Numbered from the stretch's first letter, positions 50,603-60,138 are shown. The stretch: 64,000 nt of DNA from Gemmatimonadaceae bacterium (GCA_016742275.1 JACVCD010000003.1:62001-126000); one strand, 5' to 3'. Program-made: numbers and translations. The notes: generated by a model from the sequence alone, not told the origin.

Positions 50603-51808
50603 ATGAACGACAACCATGAGCCGCATGCTGTCGATCGCCGTGCGCCTGAGCCCGCTCCGCCTGTTTGGGACGACGGATCGTGGACATCGTTGCCGACACT
50701 TCGTGGCGACTCCAGCGCTCACAGCTGTGTCATCGGGCTCGGCGGAACGGGGCTGACACTCATCGCCGAACTGCTGGCGCGCGCCGAGAATGTGATTGGA
50801 CTCGATGCACGCGATGTTGGAGGTGGCGCAGCGGGGCGGAATGGCGGATTTCTGCTCGCCGGCTGCTACGATTTCTATCACGACGCGATTGAGCGGCACG
50901 GTGCGCGCCGAGCGACTCGTATCTACGAAGCAACGATCGGTGAGATCGAGCGCATTCGTATGGCGTCGCCGACAGCAGTGCAACGCGTAGGATCCAAGCG
51001 ATTGGCGGCGTCTGCCGAAGAACTGGCGGATTGCCGCAAACACTACGACGCGCTGCGCGCCGACGGCTTCCCGGCGCAGTGGTATGCCGGTGATGATGGC
51101 GAAGGTTTGTTTCTCCCCACCGATGGCGCTTTCAATCCGCTCGCACGGTGTCGTCAACTGGCGCAGGAGGCTCGTGACGAGGGTGCGCGGTTGTTCGCCA
51201 ATTCACCGGTGCTGCGATTCGACGGGACACGTGTCATCACGCCGCATGGCATCGTGCACGCCGAGCGTGTGTTCGTCACGGTGGACGGCGCGCTCGATGT
51301 GCTGCTGCCGGAATTGGCGGGTCGTGTGCGTACGGCGCGGTTGCAAATGTTGGCCACTGAACCGTTGGCGCCCGGTCGTATTGCCTGTCCCGTGTACCAC
51401 CGTGAGGGGTTTGAGTACTGGCAGCAGCTTCCCGATGGACGCGTGGCACTCGGTGGTTATCGCGATCAGGGCGGCGATGCCGAGTGGACGACGGATATGA
51501 CACCGTCTCCTGTCGTTCAGGGTCTGCTTGAGCGGCATTTGCGTGAGCAACTCCACATCGATGCCCCCATCACACATCGGTGGGCTGCTTCGGCGGGTTA
51601 TACGGATACTGGCTTACCGGTACTCGAGCAGGTTCGTCCCGGGCTATGGGCCGCTGGGGGTTACTCGGGCACCGGCAATGTGATTGGTGCGCTCGCCGCT
51701 CGGGCCCTGGCTTCCGCAGCCATCGATGGGGATTCGGTACCCGCGCAGATGCTGCTCGGCGACAATTGGGAGCCGCGCGTCACCCATGGGCGGGTGACAT
51801 CGCAGTAG
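50603..51808 (+). CDS. FAD-dependent oxidoreductase of the DadA/glycine-oxidase (DAO) family
   Basis: A 401-residue protein starting at ATG 50603 (a GTG two codons earlier is possible). The DAO FAD-binding motif is CVIGLGGTGLTLIAELLARA, with GLDARDVGGGAAGRNGGFLL, the usual D-amino-acid-oxidase-family AGRNGG segment. The C-terminal FAD loop is RPGLWAAGGYSGTGNVIGAL. The substrate domain between them has GGYRDQGG. It likely oxidises an amine or amino acid such as glycine, sarcosine or a gamma-glutamyl-amine (PuuB-like). The gene begins 7 nt after the S41 stop, so the two are probably co-transcribed. Confidence 0.87.
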   Translation: MNDNHEPHAVDRRAPEPAPPVWDDGSWTSLPTLRGDSSAHSCVIGLGGTGLTLIAELLARAENVIGLDARDVGGGAAGRNGGFLLAGCYDFYHDAIERHGARRATRIYEATIGEIERIRMASPTAVQRVGSKRLAASAEELADCRKHYDALRADGFPAQWYAGDDGEGLFLPTDGAFNPLARCRQLAQEARDEGARLFANSPVLRFDGTRVITPHGIVHAERVFVTVDGALDVLLPELAGRVRTARLQMLATEPLAPGRIACPVYHREGFEYWQQLPDGRVALGGYRDQGGDAEWTTDMTPSPVVQGLLERHLREQLHIDAPITHRWAASAGYTDTGLPVLEQVRPGLWAAGGYSGTGNVIGALAARALASAAIDGDSVPAQMLLGDNWEPRVTHGRVTSQ

Positions 51809-51846
51809 ATTGTGGGGCGAGTAGTTGATCCCCCAAGCCTGACGCC

Positions 51847-52704
51847 ATGCCTCGCCTGTCCCGCCGTGCCCGGATGCTGTCCGTCATGATGCCCTGTGCT
51901 CTGACGTTGCTGATTGCTCCGGCTCGCACGTTGTTGTCGCAGCCTCCCGGATCGCCGGGCGCCGCGCGTCCCAATCCGCCGCAAGGACCGCCGGTTCCGA
52001 CGACGTTTGAGGGGCTGTTTGCCGAACGTGATCTTCGTGCGCGCGGTGCACTGCAATACATGCAGTGCTTGCAGGAGACCACGCAGGCTGCGCGCAATGG
52101 CGCACTCGGTGATATGTCGCCCTCCTGGTCTATTGCCTGCGTTCCGCAGGGCAATGAGTGGCGCGGCGCGGTCGTGGAGTTGATCACGAAGGACCCCGGT
52201 GTGCGTGTGCACCGTCAGTGGGCTTTGCGTGGCAGTGGCATGGCCGTGCGCGATCGAGTGGATACGACGCTTGTCAGTTCCGTCGCGTATGCCATGGAGC
52301 GTGGCATGTCTGTCGTACGGCCGGGGCGCGGCGTCGCAGATTTCATGCCGATCGCGCTCGTGCATTCCGGCTACAGCGAGGTGTGGTTTCTGCCAGCGCT
52401 CGGCAATTCGGCGCGACCGGTTGTTGGAGGTGACTCCGTCATTCAGATGAAGCAGGACGGGACCGGTGAGCTGGGGCACGCCAAGAACACGCCACCCATT
52501 CGCACGCTGACCGCACCAACGGCGAATGTGCCGTGGACCATTGTGAGCAGTGAGGAGCGGGTGCCGCTGATCAGCGAACTGATTGCTGCGCGCCGTGGGG
52601 TTGCCGTGGCCGGAGAAGTGCGCCTGCGCACCAAGGACTATGACTCGGTATTGCGCCGTAACGGTGCGTGGACACATACGCTGCGTGCGGGTGCCAAGCC
52701 GTGA
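51847..52704 (+). CDS. Secreted hypothetical protein
   Basis: A 285-residue protein with a signal peptide (about 1-31, MLSVMMPCALTLLIAPARTL) followed by a Pro-rich linker (GAARPNPPQGPPVPTT). The mature part has DLRARGALQYMQCLQETTQA, two cysteines in the mature region that may form a disulfide, and several amphipathic strands. No family is recognised. The stop overlaps the GTG of the GNAT gene by 3 nt, which places both in one operon. Confidence 0.72.
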   Translation: MPRLSRRARMLSVMMPCALTLLIAPARTLLSQPPGSPGAARPNPPQGPPVPTTFEGLFAERDLRARGALQYMQCLQETTQAARNGALGDMSPSWSIACVPQGNEWRGAVVELITKDPGVRVHRQWALRGSGMAVRDRVDTTLVSSVAYAMERGMSVVRPGRGVADFMPIALVHSGYSEVWFLPALGNSARPVVGGDSVIQMKQDGTGELGHAKNTPPIRTLTAPTANVPWTIVSSEERVPLISELIAARRGVAVAGEVRLRTKDYDSVLRRNGAWTHTLRAGAKP

Positions 52705-53186
52705 CGCTGGTCCTGCGCGCGGCCGTTCGTGACGATGTACCGGTCATTCGCGAACTGATCGAAGGGCTCGCCGAATACGAACGTCTGCGGCATGAGTGTG
52801 TTGCCACGGACGAGGCGTTGCTGACGTCGCTGTTTGGCGAACGTCCGTTTGCTGAGGTCGTGCTGGCTCTCTGGAACGATGAAGTGGCCGGCTTCGCGCT
52901 GTTCTTTCACAACTTCTCCACGTTTCTTGCTCGCCCCGGGATCTATCTCGAAGATCTCTTTGTGCGTCCGGAGCAGCGTGGACGCGGTATTGGCAAGGCG
53001 CTTCTCAAACATCTGGCGGCGCTTGCCGTGGCACGTGGTTGTGGCCGACTCGAGTGGTCGGTGCTCGATTGGAACGTGGATGCGATCGGCTTCTATCAGT
53101 CTCTTGGTGCGCGCCCGCAGGACGAGTGGACGGTCTATCGTGTGACGGGTGAAGCGCTCGAACAACTGGCTCAAGCGAAGGAGTGA
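52701..53186 (+). CDS. GNAT family N-acetyltransferase
   Basis: A 161-residue protein starting at GTG 52701 (overlapping the previous stop); an in-frame ATG at 52668 lies inside that gene. Motif A, the acetyl-CoA loop, is RPEQRGRGIGKALLKHLAAL, preceded by IYLEDLFV. Late motif B is WNVDAIGFYQSLGARPQDEW. The text AGFALFFHNFSTFLARPGIY is typical of the diamine (spermidine/spermine) N-acetyltransferase-like branch. The substrate is probably an amine or amino acid derivative. Its stop is followed within 2 nt by the isomerase ATG. Confidence 0.9.
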   Translation: MTLVLRAAVRDDVPVIRELIEGLAEYERLRHECVATDEALLTSLFGERPFAEVVLALWNDEVAGFALFFHNFSTFLARPGIYLEDLFVRPEQRGRGIGKALLKHLAALAVARGCGRLEWSVLDWNVDAIGFYQSLGARPQDEWTVYRVTGEALEQLAQAKE

Positions 53187-53188
53187 AC

Positions 53189-54064
53189 ATGTTGAACGAT
53201 TCGCAAAAAGCGTGGACACGCCGTGATGTCATGCGGATGCTTGCGGCCGGTGTCACCGGCAGCGCCTTGTTGCCAACGCTGACACGGGCGGCTTCGTTTG
53301 CTGGCAGCGACGAATCGTCGCGCATCGAACGTGTCGGCCTTCAGCTTTACACGGTGCGTTCGGCGTTGTCCAAGGACATCGAAGGCACGATGGCGGCCGT
53401 GGCCAAAGCGGGTATCACCGAAGTCGAGTTCTTCAATCTGTTTGGCAAGGACGCCGCGTTCTGGCGCGAGCAGCTTTCGCGCAATGGACTCACGGCGCCG
53501 GCCGCACATGAAGGACTTCCCAATACTGACGATGGCTGGGATCCGATTTTTGAACGCGCGAATGTGATCGGGCATAAGGTCGTGTTTGTGCCGTTTGTCG
53601 GGAACGAGTATCGCGGTACTCGTGCCAACTGGCAGCGACTCGCTGAGCGCCTCAACATCGCCGCGTCGCGCGCGAAGGCCGCCGGTCTCGAGTTCGGCTA
53701 TCACAATCACGATTTCGAGTTTGCCGCTGTAGAGGGCACCACCGGCTACGATATCCTGACCACGGAGACCGATCGCTCACTGGTCAAGCTCGAACTTGAT
53801 CTCTATTGGGCCGTGAAGGCAGGGCAGGATCCCATGGCGCTGCTCAAGAAGTGGCCCGGGCGTGTCGTGGCCTTCCACGTCAAGGATGCTGGCCCGCCGC
53901 CGGAGCGTGCGATGCTCGATGTGGGCAAGGGCACGATCGACTTCAAGTCGCTCATTGCGCAGGGTCGCAAGCAGGGACTGCGGCACTGGTTCATCGAGCA
54001 CGACAATCCCACCGATCCCATTGCGTCGATCACAGCCAGTGCGGCTGCGCTCAAGGCACTGTAA
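53189..54064 (+). CDS. Tat-exported sugar phosphate isomerase/epimerase-like TIM-barrel protein
   Basis: A 291-residue protein starting at ATG 53189, preceded by GAAGGAG (53177-53183). The N-terminal twin-arginine signal is TRRDVMRMLAAGVTGSA followed by a hydrophobic stretch to about residue 33. The mature AP-endonuclease-2-type barrel shows RVGLQLYTVRSALSKDIEG, GITEVEFFNLFGK, LEFGYHNHDFEF and DLYWAVKAGQDP with metal-ligand Glu, Asp and His residues, plus VVAFHVKDAG. Exported members of this group are 3-keto-glycoside lyases/eliminases or epimerases. Sits just before the GMC dehydrogenase genes, supporting a periplasmic keto-sugar role. Confidence 0.85.
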   Translation: MLNDSQKAWTRRDVMRMLAAGVTGSALLPTLTRAASFAGSDESSRIERVGLQLYTVRSALSKDIEGTMAAVAKAGITEVEFFNLFGKDAAFWREQLSRNGLTAPAAHEGLPNTDDGWDPIFERANVIGHKVVFVPFVGNEYRGTRANWQRLAERLNIAASRAKAAGLEFGYHNHDFEFAAVEGTTGYDILTTETDRSLVKLELDLYWAVKAGQDPMALLKKWPGRVVAFHVKDAGPPPERAMLDVGKGTIDFKSLIAQGRKQGLRHWFIEHDNPTDPIASITASAAALKAL

Positions 54065-54100
54065 GACTCATTTTCCCCCTCCCCTCTCCCTTCCGCATCA

Positions 54101-55798
54101 ATGCAGATCCAACCCCGTCGAACAGAGTATGACGTGTGCATTGTGGGCTCCGGCGCCGGTGGTGCCATGGCAGCCTACGAACTCACGCGCCAGGGCGCGC
54201 GTGTCGTGATGCTCGAAGCAGGTCCCTGGTGGGACAACACCAAGGACTCGTCGATGCTCAAGATGCCGTATGACACGGCACGTCGCGGTGGCAGCACACC
54301 GGAGCGACAGTTCGGTGAGCATGATGCCTGCCTTGGTGGCTGGGACATTCCCGGTGAGCCATACACCGTGGCCCAGGGCTCGCAGAACTTCCGTTGGTGG
54401 CGCGGGCGTATGCTTGGCGGGCGTACCAATCACTGGGGACGCATCTCGCTGCGATTTGGTCCGCATGACTTCAAGGCCAAGTCGCGCGATGGTCTGGGTG
54501 ACGACTGGCCAATTGGCTACGACGACATCAAGCCATACTACGATCGTGTCGACAAGCTGATCGGCATATTCGGCACCAACGAAGGTCTGGAGAATCATCC
54601 CGACGGATTCTTCATGCCGCCGCCAGAGCCGCGGTGTTATGAAAAGCTCGTGCTCAAGGCGTCGAAGAAGCAGAACGTCACCTGCATTCCGGCGCGCCTC
54701 TCCATCATCACGAAGCCGTTGGGCAATCGCGCGCCCTGCCATTATTGCGGGCAGTGCAATCGCGGTTGCATGACCAACTCCAACTTTACGGCGCCCAATG
54801 TGCTGCTGTTCCCGGCGCAGGCCACAGGACGGCTGCGCATCATCAGCAATGCGATGGCGCGTGAAGTGTCGGTGAATGACGCCGGTCTCGCGACGGGTGT
54901 GCACTACATCGACAAGAGCACGGGACGCGACGAACATGTGCGCGCCAAGGTGGTGGTGCTTGCGGCATCGAGCCTCGAGTCGAGCCGCATCATGCTCAAC
55001 TCCAAGTCGAGCCGTTTTCCGCAGGGGCTTGGCAACTCGAGCGGTGTTGTAGGCCGATACATCACGGACTCCACCGGTACCGACGTGGCGGGTTACATCC
55101 CCGCACTCGAGAACATGCCGCGTCACAACTGCGACGGCGTGGGCGGCGGTCACGTGTACATGCCGTGGTGGCTCGACAACAAGAAGCTCGACTTCCCGCG
55201 TGGCTACCACATCGAGGTGTGGGGCGGCTTCGGCATGCCCAGCTACGGCTTCATGGGTGGTATTCAGCGCTACCCTGATGGTGGTGGTTACGGCGCGTCG
55301 CTCAAGGAGAGTTACCGGAAGTACTGGGGAACCACGATCGGCTTCAGTGGTCGTGGTGAAATGATTCCCAACGACAAGAGCTTCGCCGAACTCGATCCGG
55401 AACGCCGCGATCAGTGGGGTATCCCGGTGCTGCGCTTCAACTGGCAGTGGACCGACCACGAGTACAACCAGGTGAAGCACATGCAGGAGACGTTCCGCTC
55501 ACTCATCGCCGAGATGGGCGGAACGGTGTTCAATGCCATGCCCACGAAGGAGCAGGGGTACGGTATTGCGACGGGTGGCTCGATCATTCACGAGCTGGGC
55601 ACCGTGCGCATGGGTGACAACGCCAACAGCTCGGCGCTCAACAGCAACTGTCAGGCGCACGACTGCAAGAATCTGTTCGTGGCTGACGGCGGTCCGTTCG
55701 TATCGCAGTGCGACAAGAACCCGACGTGGACGATTCTGGCGCTGTCGATGCGCACGTCCGAGTACATCACGGCACAGCGTAAGGCGGGGGCACTCTGA
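54101..55798 (+). CDS. GMC family oxidoreductase (large FAD subunit of a periplasmic sugar dehydrogenase)
   Basis: A 565-residue FAD protein. The dinucleotide motif is CIVGSGAGGAMAAYELTR (about 12-29), then VVMLEAGPWW. GRTNHWGRISLRFGPHDF is the second GMC signature; HELGTVRMG and ADGGPFVSQCDKNPTWTILA are at the C-terminal FAD/active site. APCHYCGQCNRGC (near residue 210) holds clustered Cys typical of gluconate/sorbitol dehydrogenase-like large subunits. There is no signal peptide, so export would rely on the Tat signal of the next gene. It shares a TGATG overlap with the small subunit gene. A cytochrome c partner is not visible nearby. Confidence 0.9.
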   Translation: MQIQPRRTEYDVCIVGSGAGGAMAAYELTRQGARVVMLEAGPWWDNTKDSSMLKMPYDTARRGGSTPERQFGEHDACLGGWDIPGEPYTVAQGSQNFRWWRGRMLGGRTNHWGRISLRFGPHDFKAKSRDGLGDDWPIGYDDIKPYYDRVDKLIGIFGTNEGLENHPDGFFMPPPEPRCYEKLVLKASKKQNVTCIPARLSIITKPLGNRAPCHYCGQCNRGCMTNSNFTAPNVLLFPAQATGRLRIISNAMAREVSVNDAGLATGVHYIDKSTGRDEHVRAKVVVLAASSLESSRIMLNSKSSRFPQGLGNSSGVVGRYITDSTGTDVAGYIPALENMPRHNCDGVGGGHVYMPWWLDNKKLDFPRGYHIEVWGGFGMPSYGFMGGIQRYPDGGGYGASLKESYRKYWGTTIGFSGRGEMIPNDKSFAELDPERRDQWGIPVLRFNWQWTDHEYNQVKHMQETFRSLIAEMGGTVFNAMPTKEQGYGIATGGSIIHELGTVRMGDNANSSALNSNCQAHDCKNLFVADGGPFVSQCDKNPTWTILALSMRTSEYITAQRKAGAL

Positions 55799-56391
55799 TG
55801 GAACGCCGCGACATCATGAAACTGCTGGCCACGGTGCCACTGGGTGCGTGGGCTCTCTCGAGTGGGGATGTGGCCGATGCGGCGCTGCACACGCACGGTG
55901 TGCTCGATGAACTCGAACAGACCCAGCCTGCGCGCGCCTACACACCAAAGTTCTTCCAGCCGCTCGAGTGGCGCACCGTGCGCGTGCTGAGTGATATCGT
56001 CATTCCGCGCGATGCGAAGTCGGGAAGTGCCACGGAGGCCGGCGTGCCGGAGTTCATGGACTTCGTGATGGTCACCTATACCAACAATCAGGCGCGCATG
56101 CGCGATGGATTGGGGTGGCTCAATGCGGAGTCGCGCGCACGGTTCACGAAGTCATTTCCTGACCTTACGGCTGCGCAGCGCATCGCGATCGTGAACGACA
56201 TTGCCTGGCCCAACAAGGCCAAGCCTGAACATCAGGCCGGTGTGCGTTTCTTCAACGCGTTCCGTGATCTGTGTGCCGGTGCATTCTTCACGTCCCGTAT
56301 TGGTGTGAAGGATATCGGCTACATGGGCAATGTGCCGCAGGTGGCGTGGAAGGGTTGCCCGACCGCCGCCAATACGAAGGCGGCGGGATAA
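55798..56391 (+). CDS. Gluconate 2-dehydrogenase subunit 3 family protein with Tat signal
   Basis: A 197-residue protein. ERRDIMKLLATVPLGAWAL is a twin-arginine leader (R3-R4). The mature part includes WRTVRVLSDIVIPRDAKSGS, GVPEFMDFVMV and GYMGNVPQVAWKGCP, standard for the small subunit of membrane-bound GMC dehydrogenases. It pairs with the preceding large subunit, which lacks its own signal, and carries it across the membrane by hitch-hiking. Other systems of this type (gluconate, fructose, lactose or glucoside 3-dehydrogenases) add a cytochrome c subunit. The start overlaps the GMC stop by one base. Confidence 0.9.
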   Translation: MERRDIMKLLATVPLGAWALSSGDVADAALHTHGVLDELEQTQPARAYTPKFFQPLEWRTVRVLSDIVIPRDAKSGSATEAGVPEFMDFVMVTYTNNQARMRDGLGWLNAESRARFTKSFPDLTAAQRIAIVNDIAWPNKAKPEHQAGVRFFNAFRDLCAGAFFTSRIGVKDIGYMGNVPQVAWKGCPTAANTKAAG

Positions 56392-56396
56392 CGCTC

Positions 56397-57836
56397 ATGC
56401 GCCACGGAACCTCTCTCATTGTCGCGCTATTGGCGGGCGCGCTGACTGCGACTGCGGGAGAGGCCGCGGCGCAGCGCGCGCCGGTTGGTCCTGCTACGCG
56501 CAGTTACGTCAAGTACGACACCACCATGCTCGCGCTGACGAACGCGCGCGTCATCGATGGTACGGGTGCTGCCGCACGTGAGGGCCAGACACTCATCATT
56601 CGTGACGGCAAGATTGCCAGCGTTGGTCCGTCGGCTTCAGTGAATGTGCCGGCTGGTGCGCAGATCGTGGATCTCGCAGGCAAGAGCGTGATTCCGGGCC
56701 TCGTGATGGTGCACGAGCATCTGTATTACCCGGTGGGTGCCGGCACGTACGGCAATCTGACCGAGAGTTTTTCGCGACTCTATCTGGCCGGTGGTGTGAC
56801 CAGCATGCGCACCGGCGGCAACATGAATGGCCTCGCGGAAATTCTCATCGCCAAGTCCATTCTGCGCGGCGAAAAGGCCGGCCCGTTCATCGACGCCACG
56901 GCGCCGTATCTCGAAGGCCCCGGTATGGGGTTCAATCAGCTCATTCCGCTGCGTGACACCACGCATGCCAAGGAGTTGGTGAAGTACTGGGCGGATCAGG
57001 GCGCGACATCGTTCAAGGCGTACATGAACATCTCGCGCGATGAGCTGCGTGTGGCCGCACGTGAAGCGCATGCCCGTGGCCTCAAGATCACAGGGCACCT
57101 CTGCAGCGTGACGTATCGCGAAGCGGCTGATGCGGGCATCGATGACCTCGAGCATGGCTTCTTTGCCATGAACGACTTCGTGCCGAACAAACAGCCCGAT
57201 CGATGCACGGGCCGTGGTGGCGCTGCCACGCAGAACATGGCCACGCTCGATCCGGAAAGCGCCGAAGTGCAGGCGCTGTTCAAGTATCTGATCGACAAGA
57301 AGGTGGCGGTTACCAGCACACTTACGATCTTCGAGACCTTCACACCCGGTCGCCCGATGCCGCGTGGGCTCGATGTGTTGCTGCCCATGCTCAAGGACGA
57401 CTACGAGCGGCGTCATGCGTCCACGCAGCGCAACACGCAGTCGCCGTACATCAAGGCATTCCCGCGCGGCATGGTATTCGAGAAGGCCTTCGCGAAAGCG
57501 GGCGGCACACTCATTGTTGGAACCGATCCCACGGGCGGCGGTGGACTCGTTCCGGGCTACTCCAATCAGCGCGCGGTCGAGCTGTTGGTGGAAGCAGGAT
57601 TCACTCCACTCGAAGCATTGCGCATCTCCACGCTGAATGGAGCGACCTACCTTGGCCGCGGTGCGCTCACCGGTTCGGTGGAAGCCGGCAAGCTGGCCGA
57701 TCTCGTGATAGTTTCGGGCAATCCTGCCGCGGACATCACGGCTGTGCGCAATGTGGAGTGGGTGTTCCGTCAGGGTGTGGGCTACGACCCCAAGGCGCTG
57801 ATTGAATCGGTGCGGGGCAAGGCCGGTCTGTGGTAG
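56397..57836 (+). CDS. Secreted metal-dependent amidohydrolase
   Basis: A 479-residue protein starting at ATG 56397 with a signal peptide (SLIVALLAGALTATAGEAAA). The composite domain is ALTNARVIDGTGAAAREGQT and GKSVIPGLVMVHEHLY (first metal site HEH). SFKAYMNISRDELR supplies a carbamylated-Lys-type residue, KITGHLCSV and IDDLEHGFFAM the His ligands, and VGTDPTGGGG the Asp. This matches imidazolonepropionase or prolidase-like amidohydrolases. It begins 5 nt after the dehydrogenase small subunit, within the same run. Substrate unknown; the neighbours suggest a sugar- or peptide-derived amide. Confidence 0.85.
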   Translation: MRHGTSLIVALLAGALTATAGEAAAQRAPVGPATRSYVKYDTTMLALTNARVIDGTGAAAREGQTLIIRDGKIASVGPSASVNVPAGAQIVDLAGKSVIPGLVMVHEHLYYPVGAGTYGNLTESFSRLYLAGGVTSMRTGGNMNGLAEILIAKSILRGEKAGPFIDATAPYLEGPGMGFNQLIPLRDTTHAKELVKYWADQGATSFKAYMNISRDELRVAAREAHARGLKITGHLCSVTYREAADAGIDDLEHGFFAMNDFVPNKQPDRCTGRGGAATQNMATLDPESAEVQALFKYLIDKKVAVTSTLTIFETFTPGRPMPRGLDVLLPMLKDDYERRHASTQRNTQSPYIKAFPRGMVFEKAFAKAGGTLIVGTDPTGGGGLVPGYSNQRAVELLVEAGFTPLEALRISTLNGATYLGRGALTGSVEAGKLADLVIVSGNPAADITAVRNVEWVFRQGVGYDPKALIESVRGKAGLW

Positions 57837-58774
57837 TGCTGAGACGGTGCGCGGCGGCAGCGCTGCTCCTGCTGACCACTGCATCCGTAGCGCAGGCACA
57901 GCGACGCTTCACCACCGTGCATCGCTGCACGCCAGCGCAGCGTGATGCGGGCTGCCTCATTGTGTTGGGATCCGGTACGCCAGTGCCGGATCCCGAACGT
58001 TTGGGGCCCGCGTACGCCTTCGTGTTTGGCGATCAGACCCTGTTGTTTGACGCGGGGGCAGGCGTCATGCGTCGGGTTGCCGGAGCGGGACTTCGCATTG
58101 ATGGATTCACGTCGGTGTTCCTGACGCATCTGCATTCCGATCACACGCTCGGTCTGCCGGATGTGCTGCTCACGACATGGGTCATGGGTCGTCGCACACC
58201 GCAGCGGTTGATCGGACCGCCCGGCACCGAACGCATGACGGCCAGCATCCTGGATGCCTGGAAGGACGACATCGCGGTGCGCACCGATGGTCTCGAGCGC
58301 GGGCAGCCCGGTGGTCAACGCGCAGACGTGCGGGAAATCACCGGCGGAGTGGTGCACGACAGCGCGGGACTCAAGGTCACGGCCATTGCTGTACCGCACG
58401 GTGAATGGAAGCACGCCTTTGCCTACGTGATCGAAACGCCGACCCGCCGTATTGTGCTCTCCGGTGACGCGGCGCCAGGCCCTGCACTTGAGGCGGCGGC
58501 CAGGGACGCCGATGTGCTGGTGCATGAGACCTATCCCGAAATGCGTCTCCGGCCGGAAGCACGACCCGGTGGTGATGCGTGGCCGCGCTACATGCGCAGT
58601 GTGCACACCAGCGACCGCGAGGTGGGTGTGTTGGCCGCCAAGGCTGGCGTGAAGCTCGTGGTGTTGAGTCACGTGGTGCGCATGGGCGGCACCGACGCCG
58701 AACTCGTGGCCGGTGTGCGTCGCGGCGGATACAATGGCCCGTTACGCGTTGCCCGTGATCGTGACGTGTACTGA
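57836..58774 (+). CDS. Secreted MBL-fold hydrolase, RNase Z-like
   Basis: A 312-residue protein with a signal peptide (CAAAALLLLTTASVAQAQ). The metallo-beta-lactamase motif is FLTHLHSDHTLGLPD, preceded by LLFDAGAGVMRR; later ligands appear in VVHDSAGLKVTAIAVPHGEW (His), VLSGDAAPG (Asp) and VVLSHVVRMG (His). The layout is that of the ElaC/arylsulfatase-like group, many members of which are exported lactonases, arylsulfatases or phosphodiesterases. GTG 57836 overlaps the previous TAG by one base; a GTG at 57830 is an alternative. Coupled to the amidohydrolase. Confidence 0.83.
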   Translation: MLRRCAAAALLLLTTASVAQAQRRFTTVHRCTPAQRDAGCLIVLGSGTPVPDPERLGPAYAFVFGDQTLLFDAGAGVMRRVAGAGLRIDGFTSVFLTHLHSDHTLGLPDVLLTTWVMGRRTPQRLIGPPGTERMTASILDAWKDDIAVRTDGLERGQPGGQRADVREITGGVVHDSAGLKVTAIAVPHGEWKHAFAYVIETPTRRIVLSGDAAPGPALEAAARDADVLVHETYPEMRLRPEARPGGDAWPRYMRSVHTSDREVGVLAAKAGVKLVVLSHVVRMGGTDAELVAGVRRGGYNGPLRVARDRDVY

Positions 58775-58862
58775 ACAGGCGCTGAGCGTGTACTGAGTAT
58801 TCTGCGTGCGTTACATTCTGTTTCATCGATAACTCGTTCCCCTGAACATTCCCGCCCCCGCC

Positions 58863-60098
58863 ATGACCGCTACTCGCCTCGGCGTCGGATTCATTGGGTC
58901 CGGCTTCAACGCCCGCTTTCACATGCAGGGCTTCCGCTATGTCCGCGACGCCGACGTGCTCGGCGTGTGGAGCCCAAGCGCCAAGAATGCTGCTGCGGCG
59001 GCCAAGTACGCCCGCGAGCTCGATGTCGGTGCCTGCAAGGCGTACAAGACCATCGGCGACATGGTGGCGGATCCGGCCATCGATGCCATCTGGCTCAATG
59101 GTCCGAATCACGCGCGTATCGAGAATGTTGAAGAGATCATCGATGCTGTGACCAGTGGCCGCGGCACGCTCAAGGGCATTGCCTGCGAGAAGCCGCTCGG
59201 CCGCACCGTGGCAGAAGCCAAGCACATTCTCAAGCTTGTTGAGAAGGCCGGCATCATGCACGGCTATCTCGAGAATCAGTACTTCGCGCCGCAGGTGGCG
59301 GTGGGGCACAATCTCAGCTGGAAGCGCGGCGCGGCGGGTAGTGGACGCCCGTATCTTGCGCGCGCGGCAGAAGAGCACAGCGGCCCGCACGGCCCGTGGT
59401 TCTGGAATGGTGTGCAGCAGGGCGGTGGTGTGTTGAACGACATGATGTGTCATTCGGCGCTGGTCGTGCGGCAGCTGCTCACGCCGCCGGGTGAGTCGCT
59501 CTCCACGCTCAAGGTGAAGCGCGTTACGGGCCACATCGCCTCGCTCAAGTGGACCCGCAAGAACTACGCGGCGCAGCTCAAGAAGGAGATGGGTGTCGAC
59601 TATCTCAAGGCACCGTCGGAAGACTTTGCGAGCGTGCACATCGAGTTCGAAACACCCGATGGACAGATCGCGATTGGCGAAGCCACCACCTCGTGGAGCT
59701 TTGTCGGACCTGGTCTGCGCCTCAGCGCGGAACTGCTCGGCCCCGAGTACTCGATGAAGTGGAACTCGCTCGACTCGGGCCTCGATCTCTTCTTCTCACG
59801 CGGCGTGCGTGGCAAGTCGGGCGAAGACATTGTCGAAAAGCAGATGGCCGAACAGGGCCAGATGCCGGTCGTGGTGAACGAAGCCATCGCGTACGGCTAT
59901 GAAGCCGAAGACAATCACTTCGTGCGCGCGTTCCTCGGCAAGGAGAAGCCGCTGCTCACGTGGCATGATGGTCTCGATGTGGTGCGCATTCTCATGCATG
60001 CGTACAAGAGCGCCGAGTTGGGCAAGACGCTCGAGTACAAGGAGAATGGCGTGGACAAGTTCGTGCCGCAGGTTGGGCAGGGTACCTGGAAGCCCTGA
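58863..60098 (+). CDS. Gfo/Idh/MocA family oxidoreductase
   Basis: A 411-residue NAD(P)-dependent sugar dehydrogenase-like protein. The N-terminal Rossmann motif is GVGFIGSGFNARFHMQGF. ACEKPLGRT (C-E-K-P) gives the catalytic Lys of this family. LSWKRGAAGSGRPYLAR and NDMMCHSALVVRQLLTPPG match the second alpha/beta domain. There is no signal peptide, so it would act in the cytoplasm. In the context of an exported isomerase/lyase and a GMC dehydrogenase, it could reduce or oxidise a keto-sugar product after uptake. It is the last + strand gene of this run. Confidence 0.87.
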   Translation: MTATRLGVGFIGSGFNARFHMQGFRYVRDADVLGVWSPSAKNAAAAAKYARELDVGACKAYKTIGDMVADPAIDAIWLNGPNHARIENVEEIIDAVTSGRGTLKGIACEKPLGRTVAEAKHILKLVEKAGIMHGYLENQYFAPQVAVGHNLSWKRGAAGSGRPYLARAAEEHSGPHGPWFWNGVQQGGGVLNDMMCHSALVVRQLLTPPGESLSTLKVKRVTGHIASLKWTRKNYAAQLKKEMGVDYLKAPSEDFASVHIEFETPDGQIAIGEATTSWSFVGPGLRLSAELLGPEYSMKWNSLDSGLDLFFSRGVRGKSGEDIVEKQMAEQGQMPVVVNEAIAYGYEAEDNHFVRAFLGKEKPLLTWHDGLDVVRILMHAYKSAELGKTLEYKENGVDKFVPQVGQGTWKP

Positions 60099-60138
60099 TC
60101 CAAAACGGAGCTACAACTGACGTGTAGGACCGAGCCGT

